Position numbers and translations under genes: made by a program | The notes under the pieces: generated by a model | The model's database searches: none | Told to the model about the DNA's origin: nothing | What the model saw: the letters and a program-made list of their open reading frames with translations, nothing else | Origin: Mycolicibacterium parafortuitum | Lineage (GTDB): Bacteria > Actinomycetota > Actinomycetes > Mycobacteriales > Mycobacteriaceae | Length of the DNA stretch: 64,000 bases | Direction: 5' to 3' | NCBI RefSeq assembly: GCF_002086815.1 | Contig: NZ_MVID01000034.1 | Coordinates: 1-64,000, forward strand | Shown: positions 14,961 to 23,511 of the stretch, one piece after another | Layout: the number at the start of each line of letters is the position of its first letter | Position numbering within the stretch: the stretch's first letter is position 1

Positions 14961-16808
14961 ATGCCGACGACCCTGCGCCGCGTCAGCGCCGGCATCAGCG
15001 CGATCGGCATGACGTTTGCCCTGGTCACGGGCTGTACGGTGAGCCCGCCGCCGGCCCCGCAGAGCACCGACACGACCGAGTCCACGCCCCCGCCGCCGAT
15101 GAAGGCGACGCAGATCATCGTCGCGATCGACTCGATCGGCCCCGGCTTCAACTCGCACCTGCTGTCTGACCAGTCGCCGGTGAACGCCGCGATCAGCGCG
15201 CTGGTACTGCCGAGTTCGTTCCGGCCGGTCCCGGATTCGCAGACCCCGACCGGCTCGCGGTGGGAAATGGACACCTCGCTGCTGGAGTCGGCGGAGGTGA
15301 CCAGCCAGGAGCCGTTCACGGTGACCTACAAGATCCGGCCCGAGGCGCAGTGGACCGACAACGCGCCGATCGGCGCCGATGACTACTGGTATCTGTGGCG
15401 CCAGATGGTGAGTCAGCCCGGTGCCGTCGACCCGGCCGGCTACGACCTGATCACCGGGGTCCAGTCGGTCGAGGGTGGCAAGACCGCCGTGGTCACCTTC
15501 GCCCAGCCGTACCCGGCCTGGCGTGAACTGTTCAACGACATCCTGCCCGCCCACATCGTCAAAGACGTCCCCGGTGGTTTCGCGGCCGGGTTGACGCAGG
15601 CGTTGCCGGTGACCGGCGGCCAGTTCCGGGTCGACACCATCGATCCGCAGCGCGACGAGATCCTGCTGGCCCGCAACGACCGCTACTGGGGCGTGCCCGC
15701 GTCTCCCGACCTGATCCTGTTCCGCCGCGGTGGGGCGCCGGCCGCGCTCGCCGACTCGATCCGCAACGGCGACACCCAGGTGGCGCAGGTGCACGGCGGC
15801 TCGGCGGTGTTCGCGCAGCTGTCGGCGATCCCCGACGTGCGTACCGCGCGGATCGTCACACCGCGCGTCATGCACCTGACGTTGCGGGCCCAGCAGCCCG
15901 CCCTGGCCGACTGGCAGGTACGCAAAGCGATCCTCGGCCTGCTCGACGTCGACCTGCTCGCCGCTGTCGGCGCCGGAGACGACAACACCGTGACGCTGGC
16001 GCAGGCGCAGGTGCGGTCCCCATCGGATCCCGGATACGTACCGACCGCGCCGCCGGCGATGTCCCGTGAGGACGCGATCGCCCTCCTCGCCGAAGCCGGG
16101 TACGAGATCGAACCGGGGGAGTCGCCCGCGCCGCCGGAGATCAGCCGCGGGCGCGTCGTCAAGGACGGTGAACCGCTGCGTCTGGTGCTCGGCGTCGCGG
16201 CCAACGACCCGACATCGGTGGCCGTCGCGAACACCGCGGCCGACCAGCTGCGCAACGTCGGGATCGACGCATCGGTGTCCGCGCTCGACCCGGTGACGCT
16301 CTACGGCGAGGCGCTGGTCAACAACACCGTCGACGCGGTGGTGGGATGGCATCCGGCCGGCGGCGATCTGGCGACGTCGTTGGCGTCGCGCTACGGCTGC
16401 CCCGCGCTGGAGGCGACCGCCGTCCCGACCACCGGCGCGCCGACACCACCCCCGGAGCCGTCCGATCCGCCGGAGGCCACCCCACCGCCGACTACCGCCA
16501 CCGCGACCACCGCGCCGGGCCCGCCTCCGGAGACGGGTCAGCTCGTGCAGGCGCCGAGCAACATCACCGGCATCTGCGACCGGGCGATCCAGCCGAGGAT
16601 CGATGCCGCGCTGCGGGGGACAGCCGATATCGCCGAGGTCATCGACGAGGTCGAGCCGAAGCTGTGGGAGATGTCGACGGTGCTGCCGATCCTGCAGGAC
16701 ACCACCATCGTCGCGGCGGGCCCGAGCGTGCAGAACGTCAGCCTCACCGGGGCCGTGCCGGTCGGCATCGTCGGCGACGCCGGCGCGTGGGTCAAACTGC
16801 CGAAATAG
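14961..16808 (+). CDS. lpqW: Lipoprotein LpqW
   Basis: A 615-residue lipoprotein with a signal peptide ending in the lipobox LVTGC (lipid-modified Cys25). The fold is that of a family-5 extracellular solute-binding protein (QWTDNAPIGADDYWYLWRQM; YWGVPASPDLILFRRGG). About 40 residues of Pro/Thr-rich linker are inserted at roughly 490-530. LpqW does not need to bind a nutrient: in mycobacteria it channels PIM intermediates toward lipomannan/LAM, and lpqW mutants are suppressed by loss of pimE, which lies 12 kb upstream in this window. TACCCT stands 7 nt before the ATG, suggesting a leaderless transcript. A strong hairpin follows the gene. Matches Rv1166. Confidence 0.9.
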   Translation: MPTTLRRVSAGISAIGMTFALVTGCTVSPPPAPQSTDTTESTPPPPMKATQIIVAIDSIGPGFNSHLLSDQSPVNAAISALVLPSSFRPVPDSQTPTGSRWEMDTSLLESAEVTSQEPFTVTYKIRPEAQWTDNAPIGADDYWYLWRQMVSQPGAVDPAGYDLITGVQSVEGGKTAVVTFAQPYPAWRELFNDILPAHIVKDVPGGFAAGLTQALPVTGGQFRVDTIDPQRDEILLARNDRYWGVPASPDLILFRRGGAPAALADSIRNGDTQVAQVHGGSAVFAQLSAIPDVRTARIVTPRVMHLTLRAQQPALADWQVRKAILGLLDVDLLAAVGAGDDNTVTLAQAQVRSPSDPGYVPTAPPAMSREDAIALLAEAGYEIEPGESPAPPEISRGRVVKDGEPLRLVLGVAANDPTSVAVANTAADQLRNVGIDASVSALDPVTLYGEALVNNTVDAVVGWHPAGGDLATSLASRYGCPALEATAVPTTGAPTPPPEPSDPPEATPPPTTATATTAPGPPPETGQLVQAPSNITGICDRAIQPRIDAALRGTADIAEVIDEVEPKLWEMSTVLPILQDTTIVAAGPSVQNVSLTGAVPVGIVGDAGAWVKLPK

Positions 16809-16820
16809 CCCCGCAGACGA

Positions 16821-16853
16821 GGTAGGCCCCCGCGGGGGGTGCGGGGGCCTACC
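16821..16853. terminator. Bidirectional hairpin terminator
   Basis: GGTAGGCCCCCGC (16821-16833) and GCGGGGGCCTACC (16841-16853) are a perfect 13-bp stem with a 7-nt loop. It lies between the convergent ends of lpqW (stop 16808) and the minus-strand gene ending at 16868, so it can serve both. There is no long T-tract on either side, as is usual for mycobacterial hairpins. Confidence 0.85.
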
Positions 16854-16867
16854 GGTACGCGGGAGGG

Positions 16868-18202
16868 TTACTCGTCGCCGCCGGACGATCCGCTGTCGGA
16901 ATCGCTGCCGGAGTCCGCCGAGCTCCCCGAATCGGACGCGTCGCCGGAATCGGCGTCGTCGTCAGAAGCTGCGTCGTCAGAAGCGGCGTCGTCAGCGGAG
17001 TCGCTGCCGTCGGTGTCGTCCTCGACCGAATCGGTGTCGTCCTCGACCGAGTCGAGCTCGTCCTCGTCGAGCGCCACGTCGTCTTCGACGTCCTCGACCA
17101 GGTCCGTGGTCTCGTCGACGGTGTCCTCGACCGTGTCTTCGACGGTGTCCTCGGTCGCGTCCTCGACCGTGTCTTCTGTCGCGTCCTCGGTGGTCTCCTC
17201 GGTCGTTTCCGTAACGACCGCGGCGGATCCGTCCGGCTCACCGTTGGACACCTCGGTCACCGGGATCAGATCGCCCGAGCCGAGGTTGATGTCCGATGGG
17301 CCCGCAACGGAGGAGTACGCCCGTGCGGACTCCTCCGCGCCCTCCGGGGCGATGGCCGCGGCGAGCGCGCTCGGCAGTGTCACCAGCAGTGCCTGCAGCA
17401 GCCCGCCCTGGTTCGGATCCTCGTTGAACGAGAACAACCCGGCCAGCCACGTGTCGTCTGAGTTGGTGTATCCGTTGAGGACCGCACCGACGACCGCGGC
17501 GGGGAGGTTGACCAATGAAATGACCGCGTCGACCAGCCTGCCCTCGACCAGAGCATCGAACGATGCCTGCAGGGAGTCGCCGGTGGCGGACAACGCGCCG
17601 GCCATCGGCGTCAGGACGCCGAAGGCAAGCGGAATCAAGACCTCAAGGCTGAAGAACGTCTGGACCACGTTGCTGACGTTCTGTGCGATCTTGGTGGGGA
17701 TCTCCAACAGTCCCGAGGCGAAGATCGGCAATCCGATGTTGATCAGCGGGCCGACGAGGAATGCGTTCATCAGCGTGTTGAAGCCGGTCGAGATCTCGCC
17801 TTGCAGGATCTGCTCGGCGGCGAGTCCCAACTGGCCCCACAACCCGTCCTCGTTGCTGAAGCTGAGGTAGTTGAGCGTGCCCTCGACCACGCCCACGCCG
17901 GCGCCGATCGCCGTTTCGCCGTATCCGAGCGCATTGGCGAGCGACTGCCGCAGGAACGGCGCCGGGTTGGCCAGCCAAGCATCGCCGATCCCGTTCAGGT
18001 TCTCGGCTGCTGCTGCCACAACCTGTGCCCAGGCCGTGATCGGATTCACCGCCGCGGACAGATCGACCGCCTGCGAAGAAACGGTAGGCGCGGCGGCCGT
18101 CCATGGGGCTGGTGTCGGGGTGATAGCTGGAGCGATCGCGATCGCACTGGCTCCGACGAGGGCTACCCCCGCGGTGAGATACGGCCTAACCGTGATGTCC
18201 AT
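16868..18202 (-). CDS. Secreted protein with acidic repeat tail
   Basis: 444 residues. A signal-like N-terminus (MDITVRPYLTAGVALVGASA, then an Ala/Ile-rich core and TPTPAPW) is followed by a predominantly helical, hydrophobic domain of about 270 residues (NPITAWAQVVAAAAENLNGIGDAW... VVEGTLNYLS... INIGLPIFASGLLEIPTK). The last about 130 residues are almost only D, E, T, S and V, with repeated TVED/ATED units that end in DSGS-type runs. A good ribosome binding site (AAAGGGATC) precedes the ATG. The N-terminal domain resembles proteins that are common in environmental mycobacteria, but I cannot name a function. In M. tuberculosis this slot holds Rv1167c-Rv1169c including PPE17 (from memory), so it is a replaced region. 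The acidic tail may bind cations. Confidence 0.7.
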   Translation of the reverse strand: MDITVRPYLTAGVALVGASAIAIAPAITPTPAPWTAAAPTVSSQAVDLSAAVNPITAWAQVVAAAAENLNGIGDAWLANPAPFLRQSLANALGYGETAIGAGVGVVEGTLNYLSFSNEDGLWGQLGLAAEQILQGEISTGFNTLMNAFLVGPLINIGLPIFASGLLEIPTKIAQNVSNVVQTFFSLEVLIPLAFGVLTPMAGALSATGDSLQASFDALVEGRLVDAVISLVNLPAAVVGAVLNGYTNSDDTWLAGLFSFNEDPNQGGLLQALLVTLPSALAAAIAPEGAEESARAYSSVAGPSDINLGSGDLIPVTEVSNGEPDGSAAVVTETTEETTEDATEDTVEDATEDTVEDTVEDTVDETTDLVEDVEDDVALDEDELDSVEDDTDSVEDDTDGSDSADDAASDDAASDDDADSGDASDSGSSADSGSDSDSGSSGGDE

Positions 18203-18390
18203 GTAGTGATCCCTTTCAGATATGGGCTGTGAGGTGGGACACCGCGCAACTTACATCGACGTCAATTGAAATTGTTGCGTTTGGAACAAATGTTTGGCGG
18301 CTGAATATTCTTCGGGCGGATGTACAGCCGATTTCGCTCAGTGGATATCCGATAGTTTGCCGGGGTCGGACATACGGCAAGCTGGACGGA
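18203..18390. other. AT-rich divergent intergenic region before mshB
   Basis: 188 bp between divergent starts, close to half A+T and so conspicuous against the surroundings, especially 18245-18320 (CAATTGAAATTGTTGCGTTT and onward). The left end holds the ribosome binding site of the secreted protein. The frame of mshB is open across the region, but codon use there is unlike mshB. No clear repeat or RNA gene was seen. Confidence 0.5.
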
Positions 18391-19260
18391 ATGGAGACCC
18401 CGCGACTGCTCTTCGTCCACGCCCATCCCGACGACGAGACCCTGACCACCGGCGGGTCCATCGCGCACTACACCGCCCGCGGTGCCGACGTCCACGTCAT
18501 CACCTGCACGCTCGGAGAAGAGGGCGAGGTGATCGGTGAACGCTGGGCGCAGTTGGCCGTCGATCAGGCCGATCAGCTCGGCGGATACCGGATCGGGGAG
18601 CTGACGGCCGCGCTCACCGCGCTGGGTGTTGACCGTCCCCGCTACCTCGGCGGAGCAGGCCGATGGCGCGATTCCGGTATGGAAGGCACCCCGGCCCGGC
18701 ACCGCCAGCGGTTCGTCGACGGCGACTTCGCCGAACAGACCGCCGTGTTGGCCGCCGTGATCGACGACCTGCGTCCGCACGTCGTGGTCACCTATGACCC
18801 GAACGGCGGATACGGCCACCCCGATCACATCCACACCCACCGGCTGACCACCGCGGCCGTCGACGCCGCCACTTGGACCGTGCCGAAGTTCTATTGGACG
18901 GTGACAGCGGCCTCGGCGCTGGCTTCTGGGCTGGCCGGCCTGCGCGACGTGCCGGACGGGTGGGTGACGCTGTCGCCGGACGACCTGCCGCTGCTCGGCT
19001 TCGGCGACGAGGACATCCATGCGGCGCTGGACGTTTCAGCACACACCGCTGCGCGCGTCGCGGCGATGCGGGCGCACGAAACCCAGATCACCGTCGCGCC
19101 GGGCGGGCACTGCTTCGCGCTGTCGAACAACATTGCCCTCCCGGTCGACTCGACCGAGTACTACGTGCGCGTGCGGGGGCACGCCGGCGACCGCGATGAG
19201 CGCGGCTGGGAAAGGGATCTGCTGGCCGGACTACCCCTCGGCCAGGGGTCCAGCGGGTAA
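18391..19260 (+). CDS. mshB: N-acetyl-1-D-myo-inositol-2-amino-2-deoxy-alpha-D-glucopyranoside deacetylase MshB
   Basis: 289 residues starting METPRLLFVHAHPDDE. It is the zinc-dependent LmbE-type deacetylase that releases acetate from GlcNAc-Ins in the second step of mycothiol synthesis. The zinc ligands are visible: His12 and Asp15 in AHPDDE, and His146 in GYGHPDHIH. The start at 18391 gives the family's usual N-terminus; the frame is open upstream but lies in an AT-rich intergenic stretch. It matches Rv1170. A very short ORF and the Rv1171-like membrane gene follow in the same direction, probably as one transcript. Confidence 0.93.
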   Translation: METPRLLFVHAHPDDETLTTGGSIAHYTARGADVHVITCTLGEEGEVIGERWAQLAVDQADQLGGYRIGELTAALTALGVDRPRYLGGAGRWRDSGMEGTPARHRQRFVDGDFAEQTAVLAAVIDDLRPHVVVTYDPNGGYGHPDHIHTHRLTTAAVDAATWTVPKFYWTVTAASALASGLAGLRDVPDGWVTLSPDDLPLLGFGDEDIHAALDVSAHTAARVAAMRAHETQITVAPGGHCFALSNNIALPVDSTEYYVRVRGHAGDRDERGWERDLLAGLPLGQGSSG

Positions 19261-19295
19261 GCTGCCCGCAACCGACCGCGCACGGAAGGCAGCAC

Positions 19296-19403
19296 ATGGA
19301 CCCGGATCTGGATCCCAACCTGCAGCACTGGCAGGACCGGCTCGACAACTATCAATGGGTCGTCGGCTCACTCGTGTCGCTGCTCGACAGCATCCCGACC
19401 TGA
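19296..19403 (+). CDS. Small ORF of 35 residues
   Basis: ATG at 19296 preceded by GGAAGG at ideal spacing. It encodes MDPDLDPNLQHWQDRLDNY followed by QWVVGSLVSLLDSIPT. The product is acidic with an amphipathic start and a hydrophobic C-terminal half. Its TGA (19401-19403) overlaps a CTG that opens the frame of the next gene, the same stop-start geometry used by the coupled genes elsewhere in this window. No name is known to me. The strong ribosome binding site and position make a translated microprotein or a leader peptide for the downstream gene plausible. Confidence 0.5.
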   Translation: MDPDLDPNLQHWQDRLDNYQWVVGSLVSLLDSIPT

Positions 19404-19441
19404 CAACGCCGGTCGCACCGGCCCCAGACCGGTATCGGATC

Positions 19442-19867
19442 ATGCTGTGGATCCTGCTCGGCCTCGACGGCGTGCTCTCGGCGTTGATGGCTGTCTTCTT
19501 CCTTCCCTTGCGCATCGGCGTCGTGCCGTTCCCGATCAGTGCGCTGCTCAGCGGTGTCCTCAACGCCGCGCTGGTCTGGGTCGCGCTGCGGTGGACGACG
19601 TCGCCGCGATTGGCCGCCGTACCGCTGTGGGCCTGGTTGGCGACCGTGCTGGTGCTGATGTCCTTCGGGCCCGGCGACGACATCGTGTTCGGCGGCACCG
19701 GCGTCATGGAGTTCGGGCCGGTGCTCCTGGTCGCGCTCGGTGGGCTGCCCGGAGCCTGGCTGCTGATGCGCCCTCCCGGGTCGGCGACTCAGGCCGAGGT
19801 GACTACTGTGGCTGCTATGTCACGCGGACGGGCACATTCTGTTTCAGATAGTGAGACGCGTGGATGA
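19442..19867 (+). CDS. Four-helix membrane protein (Rv1171-like)
   Basis: 141 residues from ATG 19442, with four hydrophobic segments: MLWILLGLDGVLSALMAVFF; ISALLSGVLNAALVWVAL; VPLWAWLATVLVLMSF; and FGPVLLVALGGLPGAWLLM. The start is uncertain. The residues just upstream (TTPVAPAPDRYRI) look like a natural N-terminus and would be reached from CTG 19400, which overlaps the stop of the preceding small ORF; ATG 19355 is a third option. The gene lies between mshB and fbiC, as Rv1171 does. Function unknown; a neighbour of thiol and F420 genes, but that gives no assignment. Confidence 0.65.
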   Translation: MLWILLGLDGVLSALMAVFFLPLRIGVVPFPISALLSGVLNAALVWVALRWTTSPRLAAVPLWAWLATVLVLMSFGPGDDIVFGGTGVMEFGPVLLVALGGLPGAWLLMRPPGSATQAEVTTVAAMSRGRAHSVSDSETRG

Positions 19868-19895
19868 TCCGCGACAACGCCGGGGTTACAGGGAA

Positions 19896-22475
19896 GTGGC
19901 TCTGAACACCCAACGCGGCGCTGATCTGCCCAGCCCGGTCGTTCCCCCGAAGCCTGCCGCGCCCAGCGCGGCCGCGATGCGTCGTGTGCTCCGGCGAGCG
20001 CGCGACGGGGTGGCTCTGAACGTCGACGAGGCCGCGATCGCGATGACCGCGCGCGGCAACGACCTCACCGATCTGTGCGCTTCTGCGGCACGAGTGCGCG
20101 ACGCGGGCCTGGAAGCGGCCGGGCGCCGCGGCCCCTCCGGCCGGCTGCCGGTCAGTTATTCACGCAAGGTCTTCATCCCGGTCACCCATCTGTGCCGCGA
20201 CACATGCCACTACTGCACGTTCGTCACCGTGCCCGGCCGGTTGCGGGCCGAGGGCAAGGGCATGTTCATGGAGCCCGACGAGATCCTCGACGTGGCCCGC
20301 CGTGGCGCCGAATTGGGCTGTAAGGAAGCGTTGTTCACCCTCGGTGACCGGCCCGAGGCCCGGTGGGATGAAGCCAGGCAGTGGCTCGACGAACGCGGCT
20401 ACGACTCGACGCTGGACTACGTGCGGGCGATGGCGATCCGCGTGCTCGAAGAGACCGGGCTGCTGCCGCACCTGAACCCGGGCGTCATGTCGTGGTCGGA
20501 GCTGTCCCGGCTCAAGCCGGTCGCTCCGTCGATGGGCATGATGCTGGAGACCACGTCGCGCCGGTTGTTCGAGACCAAGGGGGAGGCGCACTACGGCAGC
20601 CCCGACAAGGACCCCGAGGTGCGGCTGCGCACACTGGACGACGCCGGCCGGCTGTCGATTCCGTTCACCACCGGGCTGCTCGTCGGCATCGGTGAGACGC
20701 TGGCCGAGCGGGCCGAGACCGTGCACGCGATCCGCCGCTCGCACAAGGAGTTCGGCCACGTCCAGGAAGTCATCGTGCAGAACTTCCGGGCCAAGGACCA
20801 TACGGCGATGGCATCGACGCCCGATGCCGGGCTGGAGGACTTCCTCGCCACGATCGCGGTGACGCGGTTGGTGATGGGGCCCAAGGTGCGCATCCAGGCG
20901 CCGCCGAACCTCGTCTCGCGGGAGGAGTGCCTGGCGCTGATCGGTGCCGGCGTGGACGACTGGGGTGGGGTCTCCCCGCTGACCCCCGACCACGTCAACC
21001 CGGAACGGCCGTGGCCCGCCCTCGACGAATTGGCCGCGGTGACCGCCGAGGCCGGCTACGACCTGGTGCAGCGGCTGACCGCGCAACCGCAGTACGTGAC
21101 CGCCGGTGCGGCGTGGATCGACCCGCGGGTGATGGGACATGTGGCGGCGCTGGCCGATCCGGACACCGGGCTCGCGCGGGACGTGAACCCGGTCGGGCGC
21201 CCGTGGCAGGAACCCGACGAGGCCACCGAGTCGCTGGGCCGCACCGATCTGCATGCGGCGATCGACACTGAGGGCAGGCGCACCGAGACCCGGTCGGACC
21301 TGGGGTCGGCGTTCGGGGACTGGGAGTCGATCCGGGCCAAGGTCGAAGAACTCGCCGCGCGGGCACCCGAACGCATCGACACCGATGTGCTGGCCGCGTT
21401 GCGCTCCGCCGAGCGTGACCCGGCCGGATGCTCGGACGACGAGTACCTGGCGTTGGCCACCGCCGACGGTCCGGCGCTGGAAGCCGTTACCGCGCTGGCG
21501 GATTCGCTGCGCCGTGACGTCGTCGGCGAGGACGTCACGTTCGTCGTCAACCGCAACATCAACTTCACCAACATCTGCTACACCGGCTGCCGGTTCTGCG
21601 CGTTCGCGCAGCGCAAGGGAGACGCCGACGCCTACTCGCTGTCGACCGACGAGGTGGCCGACCGGGCCTGGGAGGCACACGTCGCCGGGGCCACCGAGGT
21701 GTGCATGCAAGGCGGCATCGACCCCGAGTTGCCGGTCACCGGTTACGCCGATCTGGTGCGGGCGGTCAAGAAGCGGGTGCCGTCGATGCACGTGCACGCC
21801 TTCTCGCCGATGGAGATCGCCAACGGCGTCACCCGCAGCGGCACCTCGATCCGCGAATGGCTGACCGCGCTGCGCGAGGCCGGCCTGGACACCATCCCCG
21901 GCACGGCCGCCGAGATCCTCGACGACGAGGTGCGCTGGGTGCTGACCAAGGGCAAGCTGCCGACATCGATGTGGATCGAGGTCGTCACCACCGCACACGA
22001 GGTGGGGCTGCGGTCGAGCTCGACCATGATGTACGGCCACGTCGACACGCCACGGCACTGGGTGGGGCACCTGAACGTGCTGCGCGGCATCCAGGACCGT
22101 ACCGGCGGATTCACCGAGTTCGTGCCGCTGCCGTTCGTGCATCAGTCCAGCCCGCTGTATCTGGCCGGCGGCGCGCGTCCGGGACCGACGCACCGCGACA
22201 ACCGCGCGGTGCACGCACTGGCCCGGATCATGTTGCACGGCAGGATCTCCAACATTCAGACCAGTTGGGTCAAGCTCGGCACCGAGCGCACCCAGGTGAT
22301 GCTCAACGGCGGTGCCAACGACCTCGGCGGCACGCTGATGGAGGAAACCATCTCCCGGATGGCCGGTTCGGAGAACGGCTCGGCCAAGACCGTCGCGGAG
22401 TTGGTCGCGATCGCCGAGGGCATCGGCCGCCCGGCCCGGCAGCGCTCGACGGACTACACCCCCCTGGCTGCGTAG
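19896..22475 (+). CDS. fbiC: 7,8-didemethyl-8-hydroxy-5-deazariboflavin (FO) synthase FbiC
   Basis: 859 residues, a fusion of CofG and CofH. Both radical-SAM clusters are visible: Cys100, Cys104, Cys107 (CRDTCHYC) and Cys561, Cys565, Cys568 (CYTGCRFC). The enzyme joins 5-amino-6-ribitylaminouracil and tyrosine to give FO, the chromophore of coenzyme F420. I start at GTG 19896 (MALNTQRGADLPSPVVPP), which gives the usual length. GTG 19860 would add 12 residues and overlap the previous gene. It corresponds to Rv1173. F420 made here serves the many F420-dependent enzymes of mycobacteria. Confidence 0.94.
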   Translation: MALNTQRGADLPSPVVPPKPAAPSAAAMRRVLRRARDGVALNVDEAAIAMTARGNDLTDLCASAARVRDAGLEAAGRRGPSGRLPVSYSRKVFIPVTHLCRDTCHYCTFVTVPGRLRAEGKGMFMEPDEILDVARRGAELGCKEALFTLGDRPEARWDEARQWLDERGYDSTLDYVRAMAIRVLEETGLLPHLNPGVMSWSELSRLKPVAPSMGMMLETTSRRLFETKGEAHYGSPDKDPEVRLRTLDDAGRLSIPFTTGLLVGIGETLAERAETVHAIRRSHKEFGHVQEVIVQNFRAKDHTAMASTPDAGLEDFLATIAVTRLVMGPKVRIQAPPNLVSREECLALIGAGVDDWGGVSPLTPDHVNPERPWPALDELAAVTAEAGYDLVQRLTAQPQYVTAGAAWIDPRVMGHVAALADPDTGLARDVNPVGRPWQEPDEATESLGRTDLHAAIDTEGRRTETRSDLGSAFGDWESIRAKVEELAARAPERIDTDVLAALRSAERDPAGCSDDEYLALATADGPALEAVTALADSLRRDVVGEDVTFVVNRNINFTNICYTGCRFCAFAQRKGDADAYSLSTDEVADRAWEAHVAGATEVCMQGGIDPELPVTGYADLVRAVKKRVPSMHVHAFSPMEIANGVTRSGTSIREWLTALREAGLDTIPGTAAEILDDEVRWVLTKGKLPTSMWIEVVTTAHEVGLRSSSTMMYGHVDTPRHWVGHLNVLRGIQDRTGGFTEFVPLPFVHQSSPLYLAGGARPGPTHRDNRAVHALARIMLHGRISNIQTSWVKLGTERTQVMLNGGANDLGGTLMEETISRMAGSENGSAKTVAELVAIAEGIGRPARQRSTDYTPLAA

Positions 22476-22490
22476 TTCCGGTTCCCTGGC

Positions 22491-22548
22491 CGAGCGTGCG
22501 TGTCTGCGGCCGACACGCCGTTGCAGCGGCAAACTTTGCGCACGCTCG
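22491..22548. repeat. Dispersed hairpin element, copy A
   Basis: CGAGCGTGCG (22491-22500) and its exact complement CGCACGCTCG (22539-22548) bracket a 38-bp core. The core contains a second hairpin, GCGTGTC/GACACGC (22498-22504 with 22512-22518), and ends in the shared motif TGTCTGC next to the left arm. It lies 15 bp after the fbiC stop, so it may also end that transcript. Confidence 0.65.
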
Positions 22549-22598
22549 CGGGTCCTAAGCATGCCCCTCAGTCCCCGCCGGGCTGGTAGGACAGAGGT

Positions 22599-23507
22599 AT
22601 GAAACTGCGACGGGTCCTCACCGACGACGGGCTGCAGGTCGAGGTGCTGCAGCAGGATGGGTCCTGGGCTGGGGCGCCCGAGGCCACCTCGCTGGTCGGC
22701 GCGACCTTCAACAGTGACTGGGAAGTCGCTGTCGCGCAACATCACTGGGACGTCTCCGGTCAGTGCCTGCCGTTCCAGCCGGTGTCGTTCCGCGATTTCA
22801 TGCTCTATGAGAGACACGCCGTCGACGCGGCGCGTGGACTGGTGGCGCGGTTCATGCCGGCGGCGGCCCCGGTCGCGCGGGCGTTCGAAAAGGTGTCCGG
22901 CCGGACGTTCCCCGCGTTCAGGCCCAAGCCGTTGTTCTACCGCCAGCCCATCTATTACATGTCCAACCACCTGAGCTTCGTGCCGAGTGGGACGCCGATG
23001 GAGTTCCCGTCGTACACGGCGGCGCTGGACTACGAGCTGGAACTCGGATTCGTGCTCAAGTCACCGCTGTTCAACGCGACGCCGCAGGAAGCGCTCGAGG
23101 CGATCGGGGCCTTCGTCGTGGTCAACGATTTCAGCGCCCGCGACGTCCAGCGCGCCGAGATGGTGACGGGACTCGGTCCGCAGAAGGCCAAGCATTTCGC
23201 GTCGTCGATGTCGGCGGTCGCCGTGACCGCCGACGAGATCCTGCCGCGCGTCGAGAGCCTGACGGGGTCGGTCACGATCAACGGGACCACCGTGGGCACA
23301 GTGTCCAGCGCCGGTCCGCAGTGGCCGATCGGTGAGGTGCTCGCACACACCTCCCGGGACGAGAGACTTTATCCCGGTGAGCTTTTCGCGACCGGCACAC
23401 TGCCCGGCGGCAGCGGAATGGAGACCGGGCACTGGTTGCGGCCCGGTGACCATCTAGTGCTGACCATCGACCAGATCGGCGAGGTCAGCCACCAGATCGC
23501 AACCTGA
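22599..23507 (+). CDS. Fumarylacetoacetate hydrolase family protein
   Basis: 302 residues with the C-terminal FAH domain: ALDYELELGFVL (metal-binding Glu residues), FVVVNDFSARDVQ, and GTLPGGSGMETG...LRPGD. The family cleaves carbon-carbon bonds next to carbonyl groups or decarboxylates/hydrates keto acids, usually with Mg2+ or Mn2+. The exact substrate cannot be read from sequence. TAGGAC stands 6 nt before ATG 22599, pointing to a leaderless transcript independent of fbiC. It is convergent with the YceI gene; their stops are only 4 bp apart. Confidence 0.82.
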   Translation: MKLRRVLTDDGLQVEVLQQDGSWAGAPEATSLVGATFNSDWEVAVAQHHWDVSGQCLPFQPVSFRDFMLYERHAVDAARGLVARFMPAAAPVARAFEKVSGRTFPAFRPKPLFYRQPIYYMSNHLSFVPSGTPMEFPSYTAALDYELELGFVLKSPLFNATPQEALEAIGAFVVVNDFSARDVQRAEMVTGLGPQKAKHFASSMSAVAVTADEILPRVESLTGSVTINGTTVGTVSSAGPQWPIGEVLAHTSRDERLYPGELFATGTLPGGSGMETGHWLRPGDHLVLTIDQIGEVSHQIAT

Positions 23508-23511
23508 CCGC

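Noticed and set aside
19355..19357. ATG 19355 as the start of the Rv1171-like gene
   Set aside because: It lies in the middle of the small ORF with the strong ribosome binding site, has no ribosome binding site of its own, and adds an unusual basic segment; kept only as an alternative.
20160..22970. A 936-residue minus-strand frame over fbiC
   Set aside because: Low-complexity His/Arg/Gly composition, no motifs, and no ribosome binding site; fbiC with both radical-SAM clusters is the real gene.
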